A stretch of 64,000 nucleotides of DNA, from assembly GCA_034687125.1 (NCBI GenBank), contig JAQGBZ010000083.1, positions 149,196 to 213,195 of the forward strand, written 5' to 3'. The position numbers and the translations under genes were made by a program. The notes under the pieces are model-generated. The model made no database searches. It saw only the letters and a program-made list of their open reading frames with translations, and was not told the DNA's origin. This document shows positions 14,801 to 26,385 of this stretch, piece after piece. The DNA comes from Neelides folsomi. Lineage: Eukaryota; Arthropoda; Collembola; Neelipleona; Neelidae. Position 1 is the first letter of the stretch. Each line of letters opens with the position of its first letter.

Positions 14801-16153
14801 GTCAACCGAGAAAGTTTAATTGCCGGGAGAGTAGGGGCGGGGCATGGGCAGTTCCCAACACCGGAAAAAATTTACGAGACTGTCGACGTAGACAATTCGG
14901 ACTACGACGAAGGCGACGAGGACGAAGATGAGGAGTTTGAAATCCAAGTTCGATTGAGGGAAGCGGATCTCGAGAGAAGAAGGAGAGAATTTGAGCGTCG
15001 CCACTCGAGGTCAAAATACTCCTCAAGGGGAAAGAACAGGAGATCAAAAAGAGCTCAACAGACCATTGATGGCTCCTATCCCCTCATGACGCTTGGGCCT
15101 TACTTGTCGGAAACGGAAACGCGGCTCCTGGAAGGGGACGACAAAGAGACTGACAGAAAATACGAGCAGCTCATCAGTGAGGCGGAAGCGCTGCTCCGGG
15201 AGATTTCCATCGAAAAGCCGAATCCCGCGTGGCTCCATGATCCATCCGCCTCTGAGGAACGCGACAGAGACGGAGTTCTTCTCCCCAAACCCCTCGTTGA
15301 CAAAAGACGAGCAAATGCCCTCAAATATGACGACTGTCCCCAGAGTGATCCTCTCCGGAGAAAGGTATACTTTACACATTTACAACCCCATCATTCCACT
15401 TCCGACCTTCCGACCCCGACGTATGTACAAAGAAAGAGGAGAGAGATTTTATAACAACAATTTCCGTTGAGCAGGAAATGTCCGTTTCCTACTTGGGCCA
15501 ACGGAAGCCAAATGAATAATTATATTTATATGTCCTTCAACCGCAAAGAGAGACGTTGGATCAATTTCATCATTTGTCTTTCCTAAATGTACCTATAAAA
15601 AGCCAAGGAGTTTTTCGAGGGCAAAAATGATTTATGTATGCTCACAAGTTTCCTTACATGAGTTACATCATAACTATGAGAGGAATTTCTTCTCCCACTT
15701 TGAGACATGTGTGTGCTGAAGGAGAAAGCCATTGGTAAATTAATCATTTTTCTCCACTACCTACACTTTCCCCCCTTCACTCACTGAGACGTGAGTTAGT
15801 TAGTAAAGAGGGGCAATTACACTATCTTTAATCTCTCTTTCTCTCCACGCACGCCATTTCACAATGCATTTCCCCTCCGATTAGGCCTCGTATAAACGAA
15901 TTGGGAATTAGGAGAGAAAATGAAGGGTTCACATTTGTAATATTTTGGACAGGCTTATGATTGCTGGGCTCTAAGACGGCTCCAACAGGAACTGGCGGGA
16001 TGTTGCGCTTCGCCGCCTGTCCTTCACCGATCCCGCCTCAACCTCCTCATGACTCCGAATCAGAGCTCAAATCATTTGCCGAACAGCAACCAGAACTTGT
16101 CCCTTCTCCACTACCAGCCCAATCACAACGACTGGGTTCAATACAAGCTCTAA
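11855..16153 (+). CDS. Large low-complexity protein, unknown function (2 coding exons, 1236 aa)
   Basis: The exons are 11855-15364 and 15953-16153. An acceptor (ctttccag) ends at 11779, and the frame has a TGA between it and the ATG at 11855, so this ATG is the first usable start and 11780-11854 is 5' UTR. The frame stays open to 15454, but AAAG|GTATAC at 15364/15365 is a donor in phase 0. The acceptor ending at 15952 opens a 66-residue phase-0 exon (AYDCWALRRLQQELAGCC... to DWVQYKL) that stops at 16151. The protein is rich in Ser, Pro, Asn and Arg. It has a basic amphipathic patch near residues 571-585 (GALGFLRKMFRKG), an acidic run near 1012-1028 and an Arg/Glu-rich helix or coiled coil near 1030-1055. 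I see no signal peptide, membrane segment or catalytic motif. Exon 1 is clearly more GC-rich than the other genes here. I do not recognise the family; a cytoplasmic scaffold is only a guess from the disorder. Confidence 0.75.
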
Positions 16154-19100
16154 AAGCAAGGGTAATCCTAGAGATACAAATTGTCTGACTCGCTTCTCGT
16201 TAAAAGAGAATATTGGCGGAAAAGACATGTATACGATATCAGATTTTGCTATTATTATTAAACTAGCTAACAATAAGTTGTTATATAAGTTATACAGGCT
16301 ATACTTATAAACAATTACTTTTAGATTCGCAAGGTTTGTTTAACTTATTAAATAATCCTTTGCTTCTTGAGCGTATACATTATCTATGTCTACATCGTTA
16401 GAGGTTTATTGTGCAAAATGAGTTCTCAATAGAAAGCTATGTATGAGTATTTACAATAGAGAGCATAGGAGAAGAAAATTAGAAAATATTCTCCATTTAA
16501 CTAATGTCGACTGAAGTGTTTAGTAAGGGGAAATGCTGCCATTTCTATTCTAGTCATATTTATGTGCGTATATCTATAACTCATGATGTAGTCGAAGTTG
16601 AAAGTTTAGTCAATGCCATTATTTTACTTGTCAGAATGAGGAATAAAGAGAATGAATAATATATTGTGCACTTGCACAACGACATTTTAACCCATTAATA
16701 TTATTATTTGGTATATGACACACATTTATTTACCCATTCGCCCTATTTAACCAATTTCAAAATGAATTAAATTCGAATTTTCGACATTGGCTAAACAAAC
16801 GATTGAGTTCAATTATGAAACAATTTTGAACAAATTTCGTTTTTGTACTCCTACATAATGAAAAGAGCAAAATGGGTAGTTAAGAAATTTTAAAATGAAT
16901 TCATTAAATTAAGAGAAAGCATAAGAATTACATATAAACATCTGTATGTAGACAGATGATTGTCATTGCAATAATTAAATTTTTTAAATTATTTTCACTA
17001 CAATAACTATTTAAAATTTAATATAATGACTAAAATGTAAGTGAAAAGTCAAATGTTATAATGTAAGTAGAATGTAGAAATATTTATACTCAAAAAAACG
17101 TTGAATTGGATGATTAAATAAACCTATTGAAACATTTAACAAGCTGAAAGATATGGAAGAAAAAATAAGCAACCCCGAGTCAGAGAGATGTGATGAAACT
17201 ACGAATATTATAAGGACTGTGTAGTTGGAGTTTAAGTTTAGGTTTATTCTAGAAAAGTCATAAATGCGTAATTTTAGAAAAACGGAAAGTTTGGTAGAGT
17301 TTAGAAGTTAGCCTTTGTTCAGATAGGGGAAAGGTTAGATAGACCTAAGAGATAATAAATGGATAGGTGAAAGATAGAATAGGAGGGAATTTGGACCGTG
17401 AGCAGACTTTCCACTCAAGATCAATGGAAGATCTCAAAGGCATAATCTGGTATGTGTCACTGCCAAAGTGCTCCAGAAACAAATAAACATTTGGTCCGAG
17501 AACTATTGAACCCCAAAGTCCTTTTAAGAAAGTAACCCAAAGGTGAAGTCAAATATTGTGTAAAATATCTGTACATTTTAAATATCGACGCCTGAAATCA
17601 ATCAAAAGGAATCGAATAATAAATCGTATGATGATCATTATTTCCATTTGAATTTAATCTTATTATTTTCATAAATATGTCATGTATTTCATATCACTCT
17701 CACACCTTTTCTCGGGTCCTGTTCAAACTCCCATTGGCCTTAATAAAATACAATTCCCCAACTTCCGACCACACCTATCCATTTGTTCCAGCAGTTGGGA
17801 ATTTGATGTAGCCACCTTCGAATTAAGGAATAAGAATATGGCGTGCCGAGTCGACATCTTTTCTCCAGGTTAGTCCAATATACAGAAAGGTAAGTTAAAG
17901 TCGAATGCAGCCCATGCATTTTTAACTACACCGATTCAAATAGGGGGAAATCAGGAGATGAAGGCGAGTCAAATGAATCCTTTCCAAATGTATTCTCCCT
18001 GTTGGGCCACTTTGGGTGAGCCGAAAGAACATAATTGTTCCTGATCCAACCTTTAAGTCGTTTAAATAAGGAAAAAGTGTGTAAATAAATAAAGACGAGA
18101 GAACAAACACGAGGAAGAATGTTTAAGACATCAAGCTTCAAGGCAAACTGCCACTGTGCACACAAAGAAACTCCAAAAGTCCAAGAAGTGGAACTTATTC
18201 CGAACAGAGCTGTAGATGAAACCTACTCTTTAAGCTATTTAGAAGACTTCTCCCTCCCTGAGTGATTAGACGAACCTTTTAAAGAAAATTGAAAACATTT
18301 TGATGAATTTTATATAAATGTCTATTTATATAGAAATTCAATCAAATCACGAGCTAATTATCAATTCAGCCCTCTTGACCTTTAAAACCTGTTTAAACCA
18401 ATTGCGTCGTTGATTTAACATATTATATGCCACTTAAAGTCATTAAATTGCGTTTTATATTTTATTCCGAGAGATTAAATGTTTTTACATTAAAATAAAC
18501 AAAAAATTATTATCTTTTCATGTTAGAGATTAGATAGGATTATTTGATAATTTTATTGACTTAATCAAAAATATAAGCTAAAAGTGTTGAATTATTAAAA
18601 TTAAGCCTTTAATATTATGTAGGCTAAAAAAACATACTTAAGTACTTCCGACCTTATCGTGCACTTAATGTATGTTACTTATTAAAAACCAAACCCTTCA
18701 ACTCAACAAATCAGAACTTCAAACAACATTAATGTTATACGATATTGTCTTTAAGTGTTCATATACCAATATTATATCTTTATTTATCTAGTCAACTGAT
18801 GTCAACTTTTGTATTTAAAATAGTATTACATATGCAATCAATTAAATTCTTGATCGTCAATCGATAAAATAGCAAAAAAAATTCATAAATATTTAACAAA
18901 AAAACTAGAATTATATTAAACTTGATAACGATTCGTAAATAAGGTAAAATTCATACGATTCAATAATAAGGTTTCCCCCTTATAAATATAATAATACATT
19001 ACATGTTTGGGAAAACTAATTGAATTTGTAATTCGAGATATCAACATTACGAAACATCGAGTCTGGAAGCAAAGGAAATGATAAAAGAATTTTTCATAAA

Positions 19101-19478
19101 GGACGAATAGCATCAGAGAATTTTGAGTAAAAGTGGCTTTAGTAAAAAAGGAGCATACATACAAGGGCATAAACACATCTTGTATCAGTTCATATGTGAC
19201 TTATGTGGAGAGTGTGTATTTATATGTGGGGAAAAGATATTGTTAGGCCACTGGATGCGTCCTTCTCTATATAGCCCTTCTCATTTGAATTGAAGAACTG
19301 GGGGAGACGTGATTTATTTTATCAGCCCCATAACTCAGGATCCCTTCTCCAAGATATGGGAGAATTCTATAAAGAGCCATGTCGTCAAAAAAATTAAGTT
19401 TCGCGTTTCGGGTCAGAATAAAGAGTTTGCCTAGGTCCAATTTCCAACATGGGGATGGGAGATAATGGAGCGAGGTCT
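16154..19478. other. AT-rich intergenic DNA, no gene seen
   Basis: The stretch lies between the convergent 3' ends of the unknown plus-strand gene and LIPT1. Open frames are short (62-86 codons) and show no family motif. The frame at 17682-17873 plus ends at a donor-like AG|GTTAGT but has nothing to join. No repeat stands out. Confidence 0.5.
19313..19318 (-). terminator. Polyadenylation signal for LIPT1
   Basis: AATAAA on the minus strand, about 160 nt downstream of the LIPT1 stop codon. It is the first canonical hexamer in the right orientation at a plausible distance. Confidence 0.5.
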
Positions 19479-22232
19479 TTAAGCGATGAGGAGGGATTGG
19501 CGAATGTAATTATCACGATTCGGCCCTCTTACTGGAGTTTGTTTCTTGTAGAGGAGGCCTTCAAAAGACGAGAGGATCCCAGTGTGGTAAGGTCGTTCTT
19601 TGATAGCATTGATGAACGCCGAGAGATCGGCCGACGTCGTTGAATCAATTTTCGCATCGATGGGGAGCTTGAGTTCCGCGAGGTCAATGAAGCCCTTTTT
19701 CACATTCAACACAAGCTGAATTTGCCCTTCTCCACCCGAGCTGAGGGAATAGGAGCGATTGACCGTGAATTCCGGCGTCTTCCCATGCGTCCAAGTCCAT
19801 CCTTTCAATTCTGCCCTGATATTCTCAATTCCGGGGAACCATTCGTTGGTCGGGTTGATCATTTGGAATCCTCGCTGCTGTTGAATCATTTCCTGTCCTC
19901 CATCATCCCCGTCCCTCGTCGTTCGGAGATATTCATATCCAATGGAAGAAAGGACTTTCTCGACAGACACGTCTGGTTCCGCATTTTTCAAATTCTGTAC
20001 CGGGGACTTGATGCTCTTCGTAGCTCGTGAGTCCATTCCCTCCTGAAAAAAGACAATTGAGTGCTATAACTCTTTTACTATACAGAATACCTACGAATTT
20101 ACTATCAACTCAAGAACCAATTTAATCCCCTCAAATTCCCCCCAACTCATTTTCTTTTTCAAATATGAGGTTGTAACCTTCACCCACGAGGATCTCCATC
20201 AATTTCCACACCATTATATAACACCCCTCTCCCTTACACTCCAGTAGAGTTCCATGATAACAATAACAAATCCGTAAAAGTTTCTCATAGCACGTAACTC
20301 ATTTTCCAGAAATTCTCTCTATATAAACAAGTTGGGAGTGGGGGTAGGTGAAGAAGACCTTGACCATCTCAGGGACACGACCAGAATTCTCAATGAATAA
20401 GGGTCAAACTTATTCTCTGCTCTAAACGCCTGTTCTCGCTTTGAATCCAGTAAACAAATTGACCCTTGCTTGGAATATAAATAAGTTAACTTTTGGTATA
20501 AGAACTTTATATAAAATTCATAGCTAAAATCCATAAGATTTAATATAAACTAAGGGCGTATAACATCTAACTGTATGAATTAAAAGTGGAACTATCTGTA
20601 AGAATTATTATTGCAAAATTCCTTATACACGCAACATATATTGCAAATACTGTACAATGCACGTTTGAATGCTTCATAAATATCCTCATTGCGAAATAAG
20701 TTACAAAGGAAAGGGAGAAGTAGGGTGGTAAAAATAATAAAAAAACTTATTTAAATGTGCTTGAAGTTTGGGAGCTTTTAGAATTCTTTAAATCCATTTC
20801 GAATACGAGGAAATGTGTTTTATTTAAAGGAAGCTGAATTTGGTCAAATCCTTAAAGAAAACTAAAAGGGCACTTTCGTCAAAGCATAAAAATGAAAATT
20901 TTAAAGAAGCTTAAAAGAATTTATATATCTGGAACTGGGAAGGTTGTATATGCCAAGTGAATCTCTTCCTAAGAAGGTCATAAAAATAGGACAAAATATA
21001 ATAGCATTCTCCTGGTGGATGGATGTAAAGGAACATCCCTTGTGGAAATTAACTTTTTCTCCAACCCTCCTCTTCCTTATTGTCCTCCGACGATATATCT
21101 GTTTATGAGGAGATGTGGAAATAATGGGGGGAATGTGGAGGAAAGTTTCTCAAAATGGGATTCTGAATTCCAGACGGCTTGGATTTCCGCTATAATAAAC
21201 TTTCATCCCGACCTGAGTCTTTTTCGAATTCAGCTATTCTCGTAAATAGGAGTTCTTACAGTGTTGGGGTTAAGGAGGGCCGAGAGCTTCTTGAGGTCGG
21301 CATCGCAGAGAACAGTACAGTGATGATAGGCGTTTTTCCCGAGTTTCGACGCAGTTCCGGATATCTGCAAGGCAAATGGAAACAAAATGAGACTCAAGAT
21401 GAAAATCTGGGATTCAAAGGATGTCAAGAGGGGGAGAAATTCGACATTTCAATTTTGTCTCCAAGAGCCGGACAGTCAAAGAGTGATGAAAATTGCCTTC
21501 GTTACATCCCCCATCATCTCCCTTCAACTTCTTCCTCCAGATAGGAAGAAGATCATTAAAGCCGGCTATGTGCTCTAATACTCTATCAGAGGATTCAATA
21601 ATTTCCTCGTCCCAAATCCATCCTTGACAGATCATTTTTCACTTCCGCATGTTGATAACAATAATACACTTACTATCAGTGGGAGGTGAAATAATATGAT
21701 AGTTATAATATTAAATTAATGATGAAACAAATCTCACCTTATAGCCATCCAGTGTCACATCCTGCCTTTTGGAGATTTCAGTCCCAATGGCAAATTGCCT
21801 CTGCAGAGCTCGACGGATAATTTCCAAATTCGACTTCCTGTCATAGTCATTCCTCGGGGTGAAGAAGGTACAGTTGAGGTTTCCTCGGTCATGATAAACG
21901 CTCCCGCCTCCAGAATTCCTCCGAGCCACAGCCAGGCCTAATTCTTCAGCTCTATTTGTGTCAATTTCTGCCCAGAGGTTCTGGTGACGTCCGACGACCA
22001 CGCAAGGGTCATTTCGCCATAAGAGGAGAACCCTGTGGTTCTCAAAGTTGAAGTTTCTGTAAAGCCAGTCCTCGAGGGCGAGGTTCGTGTGGACGTCCGA
22101 TGACTGCGAGATGAATACGGACTTCTCTGGTTCCTTCTTTGCTTCACTTTGGATGGAAAAAGCCCGAAATAATCCTCTAGCCCCGAGGAGAGTCGAGGGC
22201 GAATTCCGCTTGATGAGTCTCAACAGTTGCAT
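19479..22232 (-). CDS. LIPT1: Lipoyltransferase 1, mitochondrial (3 exons, 387 aa)
   Basis: The exons on the minus strand are 22232-21738, 21364-21260 and 20042-19479, all joined in phase 0. The product is a mitochondrial lipoyl amidotransferase of the LplA/LIPT1 family; in animals it moves lipoate from the glycine-cleavage H protein to the E2 subunits of 2-oxoacid dehydrogenases. The N-terminus (MQLLRLIKRN, about 28 residues, basic and Ser-containing) looks like a mitochondrial targeting peptide. The catalytic fold shows VVVGRHQNLWAEI (residues 78-90) and RRNSGGGSVYHDRGN (104-118). The conserved lysine of DGYK-ISGTA is K165, the last codon of exon 1, and HHCTVL (179-184) matches the family HHGTLL segment. 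The C-terminal accessory domain contains SRATKSIKSPVQNL and ends DNYIRQSLLIA. The length agrees with human LIPT1 (373 aa). The ATG at 22232 is the first in frame before the targeting peptide. No key residue is missing, so the gene looks functional. Confidence 0.95.
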
Positions 22233-25200
22233 GATGATTCAACGCTTCGGGCTCGCCGGTCGTGCGGATTAAAACCTTAATGAGTATCTAGGTAAACTTG
22301 GTGACGATGAGATTCTTGGTAAATTTTGGACTCACAGGGTTTTGACTCTTGAGTTTAATTTCACAGGTTCGTTGTAAATCAGTCTGAAAATGAATTAGTG
22401 GACTCGAAAAGTTTTCAATTGGAACAGCAATGAGACGAGGAGATGTAAATGAGGAAACTGTGAAGGGGCACGGTGAGATGAAGCCACTTGAAAGTGTGAT
22501 GGAGCTGACACGCTCGAATGCGTATCTTAAGACAATCCACAAAGGCACACAATTGACCACGACTCTTACTGTCCATTTGACAAAGATATGGAGATTTGTA
22601 CAGGGAAACACTTCATCAGGGAGAAGACTTCTGAGAAGAGTCGGATTCTGCCACAACTTTAGTAATTCCCAATTCACTTCGATTTGGGATCCTGGAAAAA
22701 GACACTTTACGTCTTCTGAACCCAAATACCAAAAAGGATTGGTTCCCTCTCTCTGAATAATAATGAGTAATGTATACGACTGAGGAGGCAAATCCTATAA
22801 GAATGATTTTTTATTTGTGACTATATAAAATAGAACACCAGGGAGGGTCGTTCTCCACCAAGGACCTTCTAGTAATTGAGGGTAAATTGGGAACTTGAAT
22901 CGAAATTTAAAAGAAGACAAAGTACAGAGTGTGTCTATGATAAACAACTAAGCTTTTTACAATGAAGGGAAAGGTCCAAAGGAGGAAATTGGATAGTCAA
23001 ATGTGCTGTGAGAGGCTCAAGGCGAATGAGGAGCTCCAACCCCCCCCTCAACACGAGTTCCAACCTCTAACCATGCATGCTGAAAGATCAGTTAGAGTCC
23101 ACGTGAACACATCGTGGTTTCCCCCTTCTGTCCCCCATCGACCCTTGCATCATGAAAACACAGTGTCTCTCATGCATTTCATTATTTTCATATAATGCCT
23201 ACCTGCTATAGAACAAGAGATAAAGAACAGGACCTATCATTAAAGGTAGTTCATCCTGGTCCATTATAAGTTTATAAGAAACTGTACGAACCTAAATGGT
23301 ATGAAACTAGTTATAGGAAAGAATACAACGACGCCTACACGTCTAATGTAACTTGTAATTATTAATGCTTAAATGCAGAATGAAATTGAATTGAAGAGAC
23401 AACGAGCAAGAAGTTGAGCAGATTCGGGATTGGGGGATTGGGGATGGAGGAAGTCGGGTGAATTGAGCTCCGAGCAGAAGGAACCGTTATTTCTATGCAC
23501 GCATATACTTCTTCCTTCCTTCAGTTCTTTGCTTTTTATTCTTTGCATAATATTGGGCTCGTACATTGCCACCATTGGAGAGATAGAAGAGGGATGAAGA
23601 AACGAGTCCAAATTTGCTCTTTAGGACCAATGGATGCTCTGGGATAGCTGTACATGGAGTAAAGGTGTCTAGACAGGGAGCAAATAGTAGGGCAACTCGC
23701 TTCAGTGAATTAAATAACTACAGGATTTTTGACCCTATGCAAATATCCCAATTGTTCTATTTATTTTATTGTATTTAGCATTTCATGATGGTTTCATCAA
23801 CCCAAATAAATATTAAAGTACTAAATATACTTATGTAACTTTGATTTAGAAATTTTAGTATGGTCTATTCTACTATTCTATAGGTAGAATGTTTTAATTT
23901 TCTAATGTGAAAGCGGTCATTTTGCACTTTCATTTGGTAGAGAAGTTGAGTTCGTTTTTCAACATGCAATAAAGATGTATTATAATAGAGATTAGACAAA
24001 GTTGGATGGAAGGATGGATGCACAATTCTAGCTTCTATTCAGCTGTTTCAAAGTCCATTAACCTCCTCTTCTAATACAACCACCAAACCAACTAGTACCC
24101 TATAATGTACCGTAAAAATGTACATTTAAAGATATTAACCAACTAAAATGATAAATATTCATTTACATAATTTATTTATTAAATTAAGGTCTGCTTATGT
24201 GATAATTGATAATTCAATTATCTTGGGTGCAAGTTTTAACTTTTCCTTTCCTCTTTAAATAATCTATTAAAATGGAAGATTTAATGTACCAGAAAAGACA
24301 GCTCAATGATTACATAAATGACGTAATTTTGTACCTTCATATCTTCATAAACTTATTTTTATTGAATAATTTAAGCTTTGAAGCAAGTACTTATTGAGTT
24401 AAATTGATTTTTGCCCACACGGTTAACACGTGGATGCAAGAAGTTAGTTGACAGGCAAGAATAGTCACCTTTAAGCTGTTATTCATGTTTAACACTCAAA
24501 GGCCTCATGATGCATTTTATATTTTATGGTTAAATAAATATCAACTTTACTCGCTTTCAAAAAGGTCAAATAAACCATGGATCATGGACCGGAAAAATAT
24601 AAAATGAATAATTCACAATCATAGCCATTTAATTATTTAATCTGATAAATTTCCTATCATCCATTAACATTTCCTACCATTCCTATATCAGTCCTTTTTA
24701 TATGACAAATTGACAAATGATTCATCATAAACATTACGAAAATCAACCAGTTTTTATGAATTAACTACAAATAGAACTTTAAAATCAAATAACACCCATT
24801 GAAAAAATGATGTATAGTATTATAGAGGGGTTACATCTCGTTATTAAAGACAAAGAGAGTGAAGTGATTTATTAACTGATTAGTAAAATAAATCTTCAAA
24901 ACTGGTCATGAAAATGTGAAAAAACATGAAAATTAGTTTCGGAAGATGATGAAAATTAAAATAAGATTGATTTTCAGATTTAAACTTATAACACTTATTG
25001 GTAAATTACAAATTATATGTAGGTAATGCTTATACATACATAGCTATTATAAAACATATCTAGTTATAAAATCTTCCGGATTTGTGATTGTGTATTAGTC
25101 AAAGTTAAGCAAATGTTAATAATTTTTGAATTCAATGGTTTAATGGTTAAATATCAATTTTATAATTGCTAATCTCTTCGCTCTTATAGTTTATGTTATG

Positions 25201-26385
25201 AGATTTCATTTTAAAGATGCCCTAAGTATTATAAGAAGAGGAATAAAAAACATTAGCTGTATTCACACTATTTTTATAATATTTCACTAACACACCAATA
25301 CCAAGATGTCAATTCTTTAATATTGTAATGATTAGTGATAAGATTTTGGTATTTATGTTACGTATGAACTACTCATGAACTGAAGAAAAGAAAGCAACAA
25401 GAACGAGTGTGTGTAAAGAAGAGTCCAATTAAAATGAATTAAAAAGTTACGCACCTTTTGGTAGATTGAAGATTCTCTCACAAAAACCGAGAGAGATGTT
25501 CACTTTGTTGGGAGAATTCTTTCTTTCTCCCAAATCCAAGTCATTGTAAGCGTTACTTTAAATTACATATATCTTTAGCCAATAGATGTTTAAGTTAGTA
25601 CATTTGTGTATTTAATTTTTTAATTTACTTTACTCTTCATTTTAGGTTGCCGCAAAGTTTTGAACACCTGGATGATCGAGAATTGTTCGTTAGATGGAAT
25701 AGCATTCGATGCAGCTACGATTCAATTCTCTTTCAAAAGTCTCACATCGACCAAGAGCAAAGGAAATGTTGGTGGTTGGGGTTTGAAGTGGAGGGGGATG
25801 AAGTTGAATCCAACCAGACCCAGCATCAGCATCCTGCCTAGCCCATGATCAAACGATCACAATATATAAAGGGGATGACAATGGGGCTGACTGAGTGAAT
25901 TTGCGATTCCCAGCGAGGCCCATCATTATGAAAGTATTGCGTGATTATTACTCATCCTTTGATCATAATACAATTATTCCGTGTAGAAATACAAGAGTGA
26001 GCCGAATTCATCTCCTACACTCTCAAATCACAGTAGAGAGTTGCTAATAGGATGGGGGTGAGTTTTTTAAAGGGATCGCTTTTTGCTCGGAATTGGTGGG
26101 GAGGAGAGTTGATCTATTGTAGTTGGAGTATAATGGAGTAAGTGGACCATCTTTTCGTACATCGTAACTGTGTTCTCCGTGATTTGCAAAGAAATCGAGG
26201 AGAGACGTGTGATGTAGTGGAAGAACTGCGGGAAGGCAGCTTCTGCCATTCGCCCCCCAATCTTCTCAATTAGCGTCTTCTACCTTGAGAAGCGGCAAGG
26301 AGCAGAAGAGGTAGCCGCCGGAGCTCGCGTTGTCATTATTGTTCGGATCTCCTGTTCCTCCACGTCTCTCTCCCAGTCCAACGAA
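22233..26385. other. Intergenic stretch between LIPT1 and the SLC13 gene
   Basis: These two genes diverge from here, so the stretch should hold both promoters. Overlapping open frames at 22288-22791 (minus, 167 codons) and 22430-22756 (plus, 108 codons) show no family motif. A possible orphan exon at 25646-25849 is listed separately. The SLC13 frame is open upstream to about 26218 but has no ATG there, so 26218-26385 is probably 5' UTR. The rest is AT-rich with no clear repeat. Confidence 0.5.
25646..25849 (+). other. Possible terminal exon of an unidentified gene
   Basis: A good acceptor (polypyrimidine tract then TTTTAG, ending at 25645) is followed by an open frame that reads CRKVLNTWMIENCSLDGIAF and continues through VGGWGLKWRGMKLNPTRP to a TGA at 25847-25849. 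The amino-acid mix is protein-like. I found no upstream exon in a matching phase and do not recognise the sequence. It could be a 3' exon of a gene whose other exons I missed, or chance. Confidence 0.2.

Noticed and set aside
15365-15454. Continuation of the large open frame to 15454 as the true C-terminus
   Set aside because: The phase-0 donor at 15364/15365 and a phase-0 terminal exon with an ordered sequence make splicing more likely; read-through is kept only as a possible isoform.
22288-22791. 167-codon minus-strand frame and 108-codon plus-strand frame just upstream of LIPT1
   Set aside because: The two overlap on opposite strands, neither resembles a family I know, and the position is where the LIPT1 promoter should lie. 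No splice link to LIPT1 was found.
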